DNA from: Paracoccus methylarcula | GTDB taxonomy: Bacteria; Pseudomonadota; Alphaproteobacteria; Rhodobacterales; Rhodobacteraceae | Direction: 5' to 3' | Assembly: GCF_003007735.2 (NCBI RefSeq) | Contig: NZ_PXNQ02000006.1 | Span: forward strand, 124,001 to 188,000 | DNA length: 64,000 nt | Part shown: positions 8,631 to 16,819 of the stretch, piece by piece | Layout: each line of letters opens with the position of its first letter | Numbering within the stretch: position 1 is the first letter of the stretch | Position numbers and translations under genes: made by a program | Notes under the pieces: generated by a model | What the model was told of the DNA's origin: nothing | The model's input: the letters and a program-made list of their open reading frames with translations, nothing else | Database searches by the model: none

Positions 8631-9509
8631 ATGACATCGACCGACAGTTCCGCCGCCATCGCCGCCGCCTATCGCACGCAATTGGCGCGTCGCCGCAGTT
8701 ACAGCGCGTTGCTATGGGCGATCTTCGCGCTGCTGCTGATTTCCGGCTTTCGCCTTGCAGACAGCCGCAATGCCGGGGGGTTCTGGAAAGGACTGTCGCA
8801 GGTCTTCGATTTTCCCTCGGAACTGATCGCCGAGGCAGTGGGCAAGGCGGGCAATCTGCCCGGGCTGATCTGGTCGGCCCTGCCCGCGCTGGTCGAGACG
8901 TTGAACATCGCTGCCGCTGCAACCCTGACGGGTGTAATCGGGGGTGGGGTCATGGCGCTTTTGTCCACGCGGGGCCTGGCTCCGTGGCCGCGTCTCGTGC
9001 CGCTGTTCCGGCGGCTCCTGGATATCGCCCGCGCGATCCCCGAACTGGTGATCGCGCTGGTTCTGATCTTCGTCCTTGGCGGAGGCCCGGTTCCCGCCGC
9101 GCTGGCCATCGGTTTCCATACCGTGGGAGCCCTGGGCAAGCTGTTCTCCGAAGTGGCCGAGAATGCCAGCCTGAAACCGGTCGAAGGGCTGGAATCCGTC
9201 GGCGCAAGCTGGTTGCAGCGGATCTGGTTCGGCATCATCCCGCAGGTTGCCCCGAACTGGGCCAGCTATGCGATGCTGCGCTTCGAGATCAATATCCGTG
9301 CCAGCGCCATCCTTGGTTTCGTCGGGGCGGGCGGCATCGGCTATGAGCTGCGCAACGCCATAAGCTGGGGGCAGGGCCGTTATGACGCGGCGGCGGCGAT
9401 TTTTATCCTGCTGTTCGCAGCCATCGTGTTCTTCGATCAACTGACATCGATGGCGCGCGAGCACCTGGTGCGCGGGCAAGAACGTGGCGAAGCCGGAGGG
9501 CCGATATGA
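8631..9509 (+). CDS. phnE: Phosphonate ABC transporter, permease PhnE (first copy)
   Basis: A 292-residue inner-membrane permease. A hydrophobic helix near residues 24-45 is followed by five or so further helices and the permease/ATPase contact region (VEGLESVGASWLQRIWFGIIPQVAPNW), then a typical PhnE C-terminal part (EINIRASAILGFVGAGGIGYEL). Its stop overlaps the start of the second permease gene as ATGA at 9506-9509. Two PhnE proteins per transporter are common in alphaproteobacteria; they probably form a heterodimer. Confidence 0.93.
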   Translation: MTSTDSSAAIAAAYRTQLARRRSYSALLWAIFALLLISGFRLADSRNAGGFWKGLSQVFDFPSELIAEAVGKAGNLPGLIWSALPALVETLNIAAAATLTGVIGGGVMALLSTRGLAPWPRLVPLFRRLLDIARAIPELVIALVLIFVLGGGPVPAALAIGFHTVGALGKLFSEVAENASLKPVEGLESVGASWLQRIWFGIIPQVAPNWASYAMLRFEINIRASAILGFVGAGGIGYELRNAISWGQGRYDAAAAIFILLFAAIVFFDQLTSMAREHLVRGQERGEAGGPI

Positions 9510-10821
9510 TGGCAATACTGGACGCCCATCCCGCACATCGGCTGATCGGGCGCAAGCGGTTCTTCTCGCTGGCGGTGCCTGCCGTCGTGTTGGCCTATCT
9601 GATTTATGTCGCTATGGCCTTCGACATCGCCGGATTGGCGGGGCGTGCGCGGTGGGACAACGGCGCGGCGCTGTTGCAGGATTTCTGGAGCTACAAGATT
9701 CATGTCACCCGGGATAATCGCGGTGATGGCGGTACCGAAGCCTCGGTCGAGGGAATGCGGAACGCTACCTTTACCGCCGGAAACGAACCCGACTGGATCA
9801 AGGCACGTGCCGATGGCGGGCGCGAGATCGCGCTATCCGACGGAAATTTCGTCACCTTTTCCGGGGACGGCCTCGTCACCTTGACCACGCCCGAGGCAAG
9901 CTATGACATCCGGCCTGTCTCGACGGGATCGAGACCGATATTCCTGACCCACCCGAGGGCTTCAGCATCTCGGACAAGCGTTTCAGTGCCGATTTGCCGG
10001 CGGGAGCGCGGCTGACCGTCACCCGCTCTCGCAGCGAGGTATTCCGTCGCCAGCCGGGATGGGAACTGTTCTTCTTCGATCTTTCCAGCCAGTTCCACGG
10101 CAAATCCCTTGCCGAACTGGCGGGGCTGGCGGTCGGCGGAGACAGGCTGGACCCGGAGCGCTCGAACATGGCGGGGATGGCACGGGATTTCTGGCGCAAC
10201 AGCATCTGGCATCATGGCGATGTCGCATGGGCGATCTTTGAAACCGTCCTGATGGCCTTCCTGGGCACATTTGGGGCTGGCCTGATCTCCCTGCCATTGG
10301 CCTTCATGGCCGCGTCGAATTTCGCGCCCCTGCGAATCGTGCGGCAGATTTTCCGGCGCTTTTTCGACTTTCTGCGCGGGGTCGATGCGCTGATCTGGAC
10401 AATCATCCTGTCGCGCGCCTTCGGACCCGGTCCGCTGACCGGCAGCCTCGCCATGCTGCTGACCGAGACCGGCACGTTCGGCAAGCTGTTTTCCGAAGCG
10501 CTGGAGAATATCGACGAAAAGCCCGTCGAGGGACTGCGTTCGACCGGGGCCGGTCCCTTGCCGCGCATCCGATGGGCTGTCATTCCGCAGATCGCCCCGG
10601 TGATCCTGTCGCAACTGCTGTATTATCTGGAGTCCAATACCCGCAGCGCCACGATCATCGGCGCGATCACCGGAGGCGGGATCGGGTTGCTCCTGATGCA
10701 GGCGATGCAGACCCAGAAGGACTGGGAGCATGTCACCTATTACATCGTGCTGATCGTGCTGATGGTGATACTCATGGACTGGCTGTCCGGCCGTATCCGG
10801 GCACGATTGATCCGGGGGTAG
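9506..10821 (+). pseudogene. phnE: Phosphonate permease PhnE (second copy), frameshifted
   Basis: As read, the gene is split: an N-terminal frame 9506-10015 and a C-terminal frame opening upstream of 9994 and ending at 10821. The first encodes one membrane helix and the start of a periplasmic domain, the second the rest of that domain and the permease core (EALENIDEKPVEGLRSTGAGPLPRIRWAVIPQIAP). Adding one base at or beside the GGG at 9925-9927 joins them in frame (VSTG then IETDIPDPPEGFSISDKRF) and gives 438 residues, the length I expect for this larger PhnE class with a periplasmic insertion after helix 1. The missing base is in a G run, so an assembly error is as likely as a real mutation. 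The SDR gene starts 3 bases after its stop. Confidence 0.85.
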
Positions 10822-10824
10822 GGA

Positions 10825-11478
10825 ATGACGCATATTCTGATAACCGGCGCGGGACGGGGAATTGGTCTCGCCCTGACGCGGGCGGCGCTGGCCCGGGACT
10901 GGCAGGTGACGGCGACGGTGCGGCAAGGTGCTGCCGTGCCGGGCGTGCGGACGGTGCATCTCGATGTGACCGATCGCGGGGCGGTTGCCGGAATGGCCAG
11001 GGAATTGGGGCCGCTGGATATCCTGATCAATAATGCAGGCATCATCGGGCCGGCGCGGCAAGACCCGCTGGACATGGATTTCGAGGGCTTTGCCGAGACA
11101 TTGGCAGTCAATACGCTGGCGCCGCTGGCGGTCACGCAGGCCCTGCTGCCCAATCTTCGCGCAGCTACGGCAGCGCGGGTGCTGTCAATTTCGAGCCAGA
11201 TGGCATGGATGGGGTATCGCAAGGCCGACCGCATCGCCTATCGGGCCTCGAAGGCGGCGTTGAACAAGGTGATGCAGGGGCTGGCCACCAGCCTAGAACC
11301 CCAGGGCATCGCCGTGGCACTGGTCGATCCGGGTTGGGTGCGCACCGATATGGGCGGGGCGGAGGCCGATCTGGCTGTCGATGATGTGGCGGATGGCGTT
11401 CTGGATCTTGCTGACGGGCTGACCATGGCCGGAACCGGCCGTTTCTTCCGGTATGACGGGACCGAGAGGGCATTCTGA
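10825..11478 (+). CDS. Short-chain dehydrogenase/reductase in the phn transport operon
   Basis: A 217-residue SDR. Features: cofactor motif TGAGRGIG at residues 7-14, NNAG near residue 70, catalytic Ser in LSISSQM and the YRASK dyad (YxxxK). The short loop LDVTD after strand 3 would contact the adenine. It starts 3 bases after the phnE2 stop and is co-transcribed with it, so a role in processing an imported phosphonate or its product is possible; substrate unknown. Its stop overlaps (TGATG) the start of a truncated acyltransferase remnant. Confidence 0.85.
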   Translation: MTHILITGAGRGIGLALTRAALARDWQVTATVRQGAAVPGVRTVHLDVTDRGAVAGMARELGPLDILINNAGIIGPARQDPLDMDFEGFAETLAVNTLAPLAVTQALLPNLRAATAARVLSISSQMAWMGYRKADRIAYRASKAALNKVMQGLATSLEPQGIAVALVDPGWVRTDMGGAEADLAVDDVADGVLDLADGLTMAGTGRFFRYDGTERAF

Positions 11479-11561
11479 TGCCGAAACTCTCGCCGGATGC
11501 GCCGTTGCTGCTCGAAGGCGCCGAGGTCGTCAATTCGCGTTTCGACCGCTATGAATCGTGA
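11478..11561 (+). pseudogene. 5' remnant of a phosphonate-linked hexapeptide acyltransferase
   Basis: A 27-codon frame coupled to the SDR gene by a TGATG overlap. It reads MPKLSPDAPLLLEGAEVVNS then RFDRYES and stops. It resembles the N-terminus of the DapH/PhnO-like hexapeptide acetyltransferases (phosphonate transferase hexapeptide family) that in related bacteria follow phnE; there the sequence goes on as a left-handed beta helix after GRYTE. Here it breaks off where the 3' end of phnF begins (11549), which suggests a deletion or rearrangement junction. Identification rests on a short match from memory. Confidence 0.55.
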
Positions 11562-12250
11562 GGCAGGGTCAGCGTCACCCGCTCGGCTGCCCACCACGTC
11601 AGGCCATGCTCGACCGGCCGCCCCTGCGATTCGCTGATCGCTTCGGTTCGCAGCAAGGGCTCACCCGGATCGATCTGCAGTTTCACCGCCTGTGTCGCAT
11701 CCGCGATCCTGGCGGTCACGCGAGTCGAGATGCGCCGGTAATCGTCGATTCCACAGGCCGCGAGCGCTGCCGTGACCGATTTTCTTTCGCGCAGCGCGGC
11801 GGGCAGGTCCGGCATCCGATCGGCGGGGAACACGGTGCGAAACAATGCGACAGGCCGGTAATCCACCATCGAGACCCCCTCGGCCACATGCACCCTGTCG
11901 CCGGTTGACAGGCCAAGGGCAGAGGCTTCGGCCGCATCCGATGGACGTGTCATCACCGCGTCCAGAACCCGGCCGGGCACCTTTCCCGCCAACTCGATAT
12001 TGCGATGAAAGCGCACCCGATCCCCCAGGGGATAATCGACCGGGCTTGCAGCCACGAAAACCCCCGCGCCGCGCCGCGAATACAGCAGGCCCTCATCCGC
12101 CAGCACCTTCGTTGCATGACGCAGGGTGTGGCGGTTCACGCCGAAACGCGCTGCAAGCTCTGCCTCTGCGGGCAGTTTTGTCCCCGGTGGCCATAATCCG
12201 CGGGCGATTTCCCCCCGTAGGTTGTCGGCGATGCTTTGCCACAGGCTCAT
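11549..12250 (-). CDS. phnF: GntR/HutC-family repressor PhnF
   Basis: A 233-residue regulator. The N-terminal winged helix (SIADNLRGEIARGLWPPGTKLPAEAELA then GVNRHTLRHATKVLADEGLL) is followed by a UTRA ligand-binding domain (LGLSTGDRVHVAEGVSMVDYRPVALFRTVFPADRMP). It is transcribed away from phnG, with 89 bases between starts, and overlaps the acyltransferase remnant at its 3' end. PhnF proteins repress C-P lyase genes until phosphonate or phosphate starvation signals appear. A likely binding site lies at 12310-12328. Confidence 0.92.
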   Translation of the reverse strand: MSLWQSIADNLRGEIARGLWPPGTKLPAEAELAARFGVNRHTLRHATKVLADEGLLYSRRGAGVFVAASPVDYPLGDRVRFHRNIELAGKVPGRVLDAVMTRPSDAAEASALGLSTGDRVHVAEGVSMVDYRPVALFRTVFPADRMPDLPAALRERKSVTAALAACGIDDYRRISTRVTARIADATQAVKLQIDPGEPLLRTEAISESQGRPVEHGLTWWAAERVTLTLPHDS

Positions 12251-12309
12251 TCCGTCACCAAAAATTCATGTTTTCCGGATTGTCGCGCGGTCTGCGATCG
12301 GCTACAAGA

Positions 12310-12328
12310 TGTCTAGTTGTATAGGACA
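12310..12328. promoter_or_regulatory. Putative PhnF operator upstream of phnG
   Basis: TGTCTAGTTGTATAGGACA, an imperfect dyad (TGTC-TA and TA-GGACA) containing TTGTATAGGACA, resembling HutC-subfamily sites of the TTGTATAGACAA type that I recall for PhnF. It is 11 bases before the phnG start, so a bound repressor would block initiation. The ribosome site GAGGTGA (12330-12336) follows directly. Confidence 0.6.
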
Positions 12329-12339
12329 TGAGGTGAAAC

Positions 12340-12789
12340 ATGTCACGCCCTGAAACCTTCCCCGATCCGATCCGCAAGGAGGCGCTTGGCCTGCTGGCCC
12401 GCGCCCCGTCCGGGCGGCTGGCGCAGTTGCTTCCCGAATTGCCCGAGCATGATCTGCTTCGCGCACCAGAGATCGGCACCGTCATGGTTCGGGGGCGCGC
12501 GGGAGGCACTGGTGCAGCGTTCAATCTGGGCGAAAAGACCGTCACGCGTGCCAGTGTTCGCCTGCCCTCGGGCACGGTCGGGCATGGCTATGTGCAGGGG
12601 CGCGACAAGGGCCACGCGCTGCGGGCGGCGCTGATCGACGCAATGGCGCAACAGGATGCCGCAAGGGTCGAAGAGCGAATACTCGCCCCGTTACGTGATG
12701 AAGAGGTTGCCCGGCGCAAGGCCGTCGCCACGGAAGCCGCCGCGACCCGCGTCGAATTCTTCACTCTGGTCCGGGGAGAGGATGAATGA
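12340..12789 (+). CDS. phnG: C-P lyase core subunit PhnG
   Basis: A 149-residue subunit of the PhnGHIJ core complex, which with PhnI, H and L transfers methylphosphonate to the ribose C1 of ATP. Length and motifs fit PhnG: RKEALGLLARAP, PEHDLLRAPEIGTVMVRGRAGGTGAAFNLGE and GHGYVQGRDKGHALRAALIDA. First gene of the C-P lyase operon; its stop overlaps the phnH start (ATGA, 12786-12789). Confidence 0.95.
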   Translation: MSRPETFPDPIRKEALGLLARAPSGRLAQLLPELPEHDLLRAPEIGTVMVRGRAGGTGAAFNLGEKTVTRASVRLPSGTVGHGYVQGRDKGHALRAALIDAMAQQDAARVEERILAPLRDEEVARRKAVATEAAATRVEFFTLVRGEDE

Positions 12790-13349
12790 CCGCACAGATA
12801 TTATCGGAAGGGTTCAAGGATGCCGCACGCGATGGCGCCCATGCTTTCCGCGCCATCCTGACCGCCATGGCCCGCCCCGGCACGATCGCCACCCTGCAGG
12901 CTGCCTCTGGCCCCGCGCCGATCTCGCCCGCCGCCGCGACGGTCTTGCTGACGCTCTGTGACCGGACAACGCCGCTGCACCTTGCCGGGGCACATGACAA
13001 TCCGGAATTGCGGGACTGGATCGCGTTTCATTGCGCCTCACCCTTCGTCTCGGCCGAGAATGCCACATTCGCGCTTGGCGATTGGGCGGCGCTGCAGCCG
13101 GTTGACCGCTTCGGCATCGGCACACCGGAATATCCCGACCGCGCCGCGACGCTGATCGTGGACAGGCATGATTTCGACGCGGCGCCAACACGCCTGACCG
13201 GCCCCGGCATCCGCGACACCGCCACCCTGGCATTGCCGGAGGCACGGGCCTTCGCCGCCAATCACGGGCTGTTCCCCCTGGGTTGGGACGCGATCCTGAC
13301 CTCGGGCAGCCGCCTTGCCGCCCTTCCACGTTCCACGGAGATTAGCTGA
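12786..13349 (+). CDS. phnH: C-P lyase core subunit PhnH
   Basis: A 187-residue subunit of the C-P lyase core complex. Diagnostic stretches: AFRAILTAMARPGTIATL, LTLCDRTTPLHLAG, WIAFHCASPFV, the GTPEYPDRAATLIV strand, the GPGIRDTATLAL loop and the terminal FPLGWDAILTSGSRLAALPRST. Overlaps phnG by four bases and phnI by one (stop TGATG), so translation is coupled. Confidence 0.95.
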   Translation: MTAQILSEGFKDAARDGAHAFRAILTAMARPGTIATLQAASGPAPISPAAATVLLTLCDRTTPLHLAGAHDNPELRDWIAFHCASPFVSAENATFALGDWAALQPVDRFGIGTPEYPDRAATLIVDRHDFDAAPTRLTGPGIRDTATLALPEARAFAANHGLFPLGWDAILTSGSRLAALPRSTEIS

Positions 13350-14440
13350 TGTATGTCGCCGTCAAAGGAGGCGAGCGCGCCATTGACGCTGCCCATGCAT
13401 GGCTGGATCGGAGCCGTCGCGGCCCTGTCGATCAACCCGTTCTGGACACCGCGCAGATCCGCGACCAGATGGGGCTTGCCGTCACACGGGTCATGGCCGA
13501 AGGCTCGCTATACGATCCCGATCTTGCTGCGCTGGCGATCAAGCAGGCCTGCGGCGATCTCATAGAGGCGATCTTCCTGATCCGCGCCTATCGCACCACC
13601 TTGCCGCGTTTCGGCGCGTCAATCCCGATAGACACGGCTGCAATGAGGCTCAAGCGCCGCGTTTCCGCCACGTTCAAGGACGCTCCGGGCGGGCAGATCC
13701 TTGGCCCGACCTTCGACTATACGCACCGGCTGCTGGATTTCCGGCTGATGGCGGATGGGGAGTTGCCGACAGAACCGCTGGCGGAGGGCGGAGAAACCGA
13801 ATCTGCCGCGACTCCGCATGTGCTGTCATTCCTGAATCGGGACGGTTTGATCGAGGATGCGGCACCCGACGAGACCCCGCCCGCCGACCTCACCCGCGAG
13901 CCGATGGAACTGCCCGCCGATCGTACCCTTCGCCTGCAGGCGCTGGCCCGAGGGGATGAGGGCTTCCTGCTTGGCCTCGCCTATTCCACGCAGCGCGGCT
14001 ATGCCCGCAACCACGCCTTCGTGGGAGAGCTGCGCATCGGTATGGTCGCGGTCGAGATGGACATCCCCGAACTGGGCTTTGCCATCGAGATCGGTGAGAT
14101 CGAGGTGACCGAATGCGAGACGGTGAACCAGTTCAAGGGCTCGCGCAGCGAGCCCGCGCAGTTCACCCGCGGCTATGGCCTGACCTTCGGCCAGACCGAA
14201 CGCAAGGCGCTGGCCATGGCGCTGGTGGACCGGGCGCTGAGATGGGAGGAACTGGGCGAAGAGGATCAGGGCGCACCGGCACAGGACCAGGAATTCGTTC
14301 TGTCGCATTGCGACAATATCCAGGCGACGGGCTTCCTCGAACATATCAAGCTGCCGCATTACGTCGATTTCCAGGCCGAATTGGAACTGGTGCGCCGCCT
14401 TCGCGCCGGCCTGTCCGACCAAGATGAGGACGCCGCATGA
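13349..14440 (+). CDS. phnI: C-P lyase core subunit PhnI (nucleosidase)
   Basis: A 363-residue subunit. In E. coli PhnI, with G, H and L, exchanges the adenine of ATP for the phosphonate; alone it acts as a purine nucleosidase. Conserved parts seen: MYVAVKGGERAIDAAHAWLDR at the start, QIRDQMGLAVTRVMAEGSLYDP, FIRAYRTTLPR-like LIRAYRTTLPRFG, YAGTQRGYARNH-like YSTQRGYARNHAF, QEFVLSHCDNIQATGFLEHIKLPHYVDF near the C-terminus. Coupled to phnH and phnJ by overlapping codons. Confidence 0.95.
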   Translation: MYVAVKGGERAIDAAHAWLDRSRRGPVDQPVLDTAQIRDQMGLAVTRVMAEGSLYDPDLAALAIKQACGDLIEAIFLIRAYRTTLPRFGASIPIDTAAMRLKRRVSATFKDAPGGQILGPTFDYTHRLLDFRLMADGELPTEPLAEGGETESAATPHVLSFLNRDGLIEDAAPDETPPADLTREPMELPADRTLRLQALARGDEGFLLGLAYSTQRGYARNHAFVGELRIGMVAVEMDIPELGFAIEIGEIEVTECETVNQFKGSRSEPAQFTRGYGLTFGQTERKALAMALVDRALRWEELGEEDQGAPAQDQEFVLSHCDNIQATGFLEHIKLPHYVDFQAELELVRRLRAGLSDQDEDAA

Positions 14441-15276
14441 GTGATCAGGCTTACAACTTTGCCTATCTTGACGAGGGTACCAAGCGGATGATCCGCCGCG
14501 CCATTCTCAAGGGTATCGCCGTACCGGGCTACCAGGTGCCTTTCGCCAGCCGTGAAATGCCGATGCCCTATGGCTGGGGCACCGGTGGCGTGCAGGTCAC
14601 GGCGGCGGTGCTGACGCCCGGGGATGTGCTGAAGGTCATCGACCAGGGCGCCGATGACACGACCAATGCCGTCAGCATCCGCAAGTTCTTCCAGCGCACT
14701 GCCGGGGTGGCCACCACCGAGCGCACGAACGAGGCCACGATGATCCAGACGCGCCACCGCATTCCCGAAACCCCGTTGACCGGGGATCAGATCCTTGTTT
14801 ACCAGGTACCGATCCCCGAACCGATGCGCTTTCTTGAGCCAAGGGAAACCGAGACCCGGCGGATCCATGCGCTGGCCGATTACGGGCTGATGCAGGTGCG
14901 GCTTTACGAGGATATCGCCCGGCACGGGGAAATCGCGACCTCCTATGCCTATCCGGTCGAGGTGGCAGGCCGCTATGTCATGGACCCGTCCCCGATCCCG
15001 AAATTCGACAATCCCAAGCTGGATGATTGCCCGGCGATCCAGCTTTTCGGCGCAGGCCGGGAACAGCGCATTTATGCGCTGCCACCCTATACGCATGTCC
15101 GCAGCCTCGATTTCGAGGATCATCCCTTCACGGCCTCGAAAGCCGATCATGCCTGCGCGATTTGCGGCTCGGGGACCAGTTACCTGGACGAGGTGATCAC
15201 CGATGATGCGGGAGGGCGGATGTTCGTCTGCTCGGATACCGACTATTGCGCTCAGAATGCGAAAGGGGGTGCGTGA
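14437..15276 (+). CDS. phnJ: C-P lyase radical-SAM subunit PhnJ
   Basis: A 279-residue catalytic subunit that cleaves the carbon-phosphorus bond of ribose-1-phosphonate-5-phosphate using an Fe-S cluster and S-adenosylmethionine. Four C-terminal cysteines at residues 240, 243, 265 and 271 keep exactly the spacing of E. coli PhnJ (241, 244, 266, 272). The N-terminal part NFAYLDEGTKRMIRRAILKGIAVPGYQVPFASREMP is near-invariant in the family. Overlaps phnI (ATGA) and phnK (TGATG). Nothing suggests loss of activity. Confidence 0.97.
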   Translation: MSDQAYNFAYLDEGTKRMIRRAILKGIAVPGYQVPFASREMPMPYGWGTGGVQVTAAVLTPGDVLKVIDQGADDTTNAVSIRKFFQRTAGVATTERTNEATMIQTRHRIPETPLTGDQILVYQVPIPEPMRFLEPRETETRRIHALADYGLMQVRLYEDIARHGEIATSYAYPVEVAGRYVMDPSPIPKFDNPKLDDCPAIQLFGAGREQRIYALPPYTHVRSLDFEDHPFTASKADHACAICGSGTSYLDEVITDDAGGRMFVCSDTDYCAQNAKGGA

Positions 15277-16133
15277 TGGCACTGCTGGATGCCTCCGGCG
15301 GGGATATTTTTCGTGAAGAAGAAGCCCGCATGACTTCTTCTTCATCCAAATATCCCGAACCCGACGGCCCCCTGTTGAGCGTGCGCTCGGTAACCAAGCG
15401 ATACGGCGCGCGCATTGGCTGCGAGGATATCAGTTTCGACCTGTGGCCGGGCGAGGTGTTGGGGGTGGTTGGCGAAAGCGGGTCGGGAAAATCGACTCTG
15501 CTGGGCTGCCTGTCGGGGCAGCTTCGCCCGGATGCGGGCGAGGTTCTGTTCGACACGCGGGATCGGGGTCCGGTGGACACGCTGCGGATGAGCGAGCCGC
15601 AGCGCCGTCATCTGGCGCGGACTGACTGGGCCTTTGTTCACCAGAATCCGCGGGACGGGCTGCGCATGGGGGTCAGTGCCGGCGGGAATGTCGGCGAGCG
15701 GTTGATGGCAGGCGGGGCGCGGCATTACGGGCGGATCCGCGAGGCGGCCTCTGACTGGCTGGGCCGGGTCGAAATCGACACGGGCCGCATCGACGACCGG
15801 CCGCGGCAGTTCTCGGGCGGGATGCAGCAGCGGTTGCAGATCGCGCGAAACCTGGTCAGCGGGCCGCGGCTGGCCTTCATGGACGAGCCGACCGGCGGAC
15901 TGGATGTCAGCGTGCAGGCGCGCTTGCTCGACCTGCTGCGCGGGCTGGTCCGCGACATGGGGCTTTCGGCGGTGCTGGTCACACATGATCTGGCCGTGGT
16001 GCGTCTGCTGGCGGACCGGCTGATCGTGATGAAGGATGGCCGGGTGGTCGAGACCGGCCTCACCGATCAGGTTCTGGACGATCCGCAACATGACTATACC
16101 CAGTTGCTGGTCTCTTCCGTATTGCAGGTGTGA
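15276..16133 (+). CDS. phnK: C-P lyase ABC-type subunit PhnK, with repeat-derived N-terminus
   Basis: An ABC-family ATPase that binds the PhnJ face of the C-P lyase core. Walker A is GESGSGKST, the signature FSGGMQQRLQIARNL, Walker B LAFMDEPTGGLDV. From the ATG at 15276 (ribosome site AAGGGGG, overlapping the phnJ stop) the protein has 285 residues. The family core begins at PLLSVRSVTKRYG, so about 35 leading residues are extra; they are encoded by the inverted-repeat element at 15289-15356. A second in-frame ATG at 15330 lies in the loop of that repeat and would give 267 residues. Which start is used is undecided. Confidence 0.92.
   Translation: MALLDASGGDIFREEEARMTSSSSKYPEPDGPLLSVRSVTKRYGARIGCEDISFDLWPGEVLGVVGESGSGKSTLLGCLSGQLRPDAGEVLFDTRDRGPVDTLRMSEPQRRHLARTDWAFVHQNPRDGLRMGVSAGGNVGERLMAGGARHYGRIREAASDWLGRVEIDTGRIDDRPRQFSGGMQQRLQIARNLVSGPRLAFMDEPTGGLDVSVQARLLDLLRGLVRDMGLSAVLVTHDLAVVRLLADRLIVMKDGRVVETGLTDQVLDDPQHDYTQLLVSSVLQV
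15289..15356. repeat. Inverted-repeat (REP/ERIC-like) element spanning the 5' end of phnK
   Basis: Nested inverted repeat: GGGATATTT (15301-15309) pairs with AAATATCCC (15348-15356), and GAAGAAGAAG (15315-15324) with CTTCTTCTTC (15334-15343), leaving the loop CCCGCATGA. The left edge GCCTCCGGCGGGGATATTTTT and the GAAGAAGAAG tail match the style of the element at 52049-52098. It is translated in frame as the extra N-terminus of PhnK and would form a strong RNA hairpin between phnJ and phnK. Confidence 0.75.
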
Positions 16134-16819
16134 TGATGATCGAAGTGCAGAATATCGCCAAGGAATTCACCCTTCACAATCAGGGCGGCGCGGTGCTGCG
16201 GGTGATGGAGGGGGCTTCGCTGACGGTCGCCCCGGGCGAATGCGTGGCGCTGACCGGGGCGTCGGGCGCGGGAAAATCCACCCTGATGCGGATGATCTGG
16301 GGCAATTACCGCACCGATCACGGCATGATCCGGGTGGGTGATGTCGAGGTGTCGGGGGCAAAGCCGCGCCGGATCATCGCGCTGCGCCGCTCGACGCTTG
16401 GCTATGTCAGCCAATTCCTGCGGGTGGTTCCCCGGGTTCCGACCCTGCGTGTCGTGGCCGAGCCTCTGCTGGTGCTCGGGATGGCCGAGGACCGGGCCGA
16501 GGCGCGGGCGGCGGAACTGCTGACGCGGCTGAATATCGGTGAGAACCTGTGGAGTCTGTCGCCGACGACCTTCTCGGGCGGCGAGCAGCAGCGGGTGAAT
16601 ATCGCCCGGGGCTTCGTTCATCCCTATCCGGCGCTCTTGCTGGACGAGCCGACAGCCAGCCTTGACGCCGCCAACCGTGAAACCGTGATGCGGCTGATCG
16701 AGGAGGCGAAGGCGCGCGGGGCTGCGATCCTTGGCATCTTCCACGACGAGGCCGCGCGCGAGCGTCTGTGCGACCGGCAAATTGATGTCGCGGATTTCGT
16801 TCCGGGGCGGGGGGCATGA
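16133..16819 (+). CDS. phnL: C-P lyase ABC-type subunit PhnL
   Basis: A 228-residue ABC-family ATPase required with PhnGHI for loading the phosphonate on ATP. Walker A GASGAGKST, signature FSGGEQQRVNIARGF, Walker B ALLLDEPTASLD, and the family-typical YVSQFLRVVPRVPTLRVVAEPL. Two adjacent ATG codons (16133, 16136) are possible starts; 16133 overlaps the phnK stop (TGATG). The stop overlaps phnN as ATGA. Confidence 0.95.
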   Translation: MMIEVQNIAKEFTLHNQGGAVLRVMEGASLTVAPGECVALTGASGAGKSTLMRMIWGNYRTDHGMIRVGDVEVSGAKPRRIIALRRSTLGYVSQFLRVVPRVPTLRVVAEPLLVLGMAEDRAEARAAELLTRLNIGENLWSLSPTTFSGGEQQRVNIARGFVHPYPALLLDEPTASLDAANRETVMRLIEEAKARGAAILGIFHDEAARERLCDRQIDVADFVPGRGA

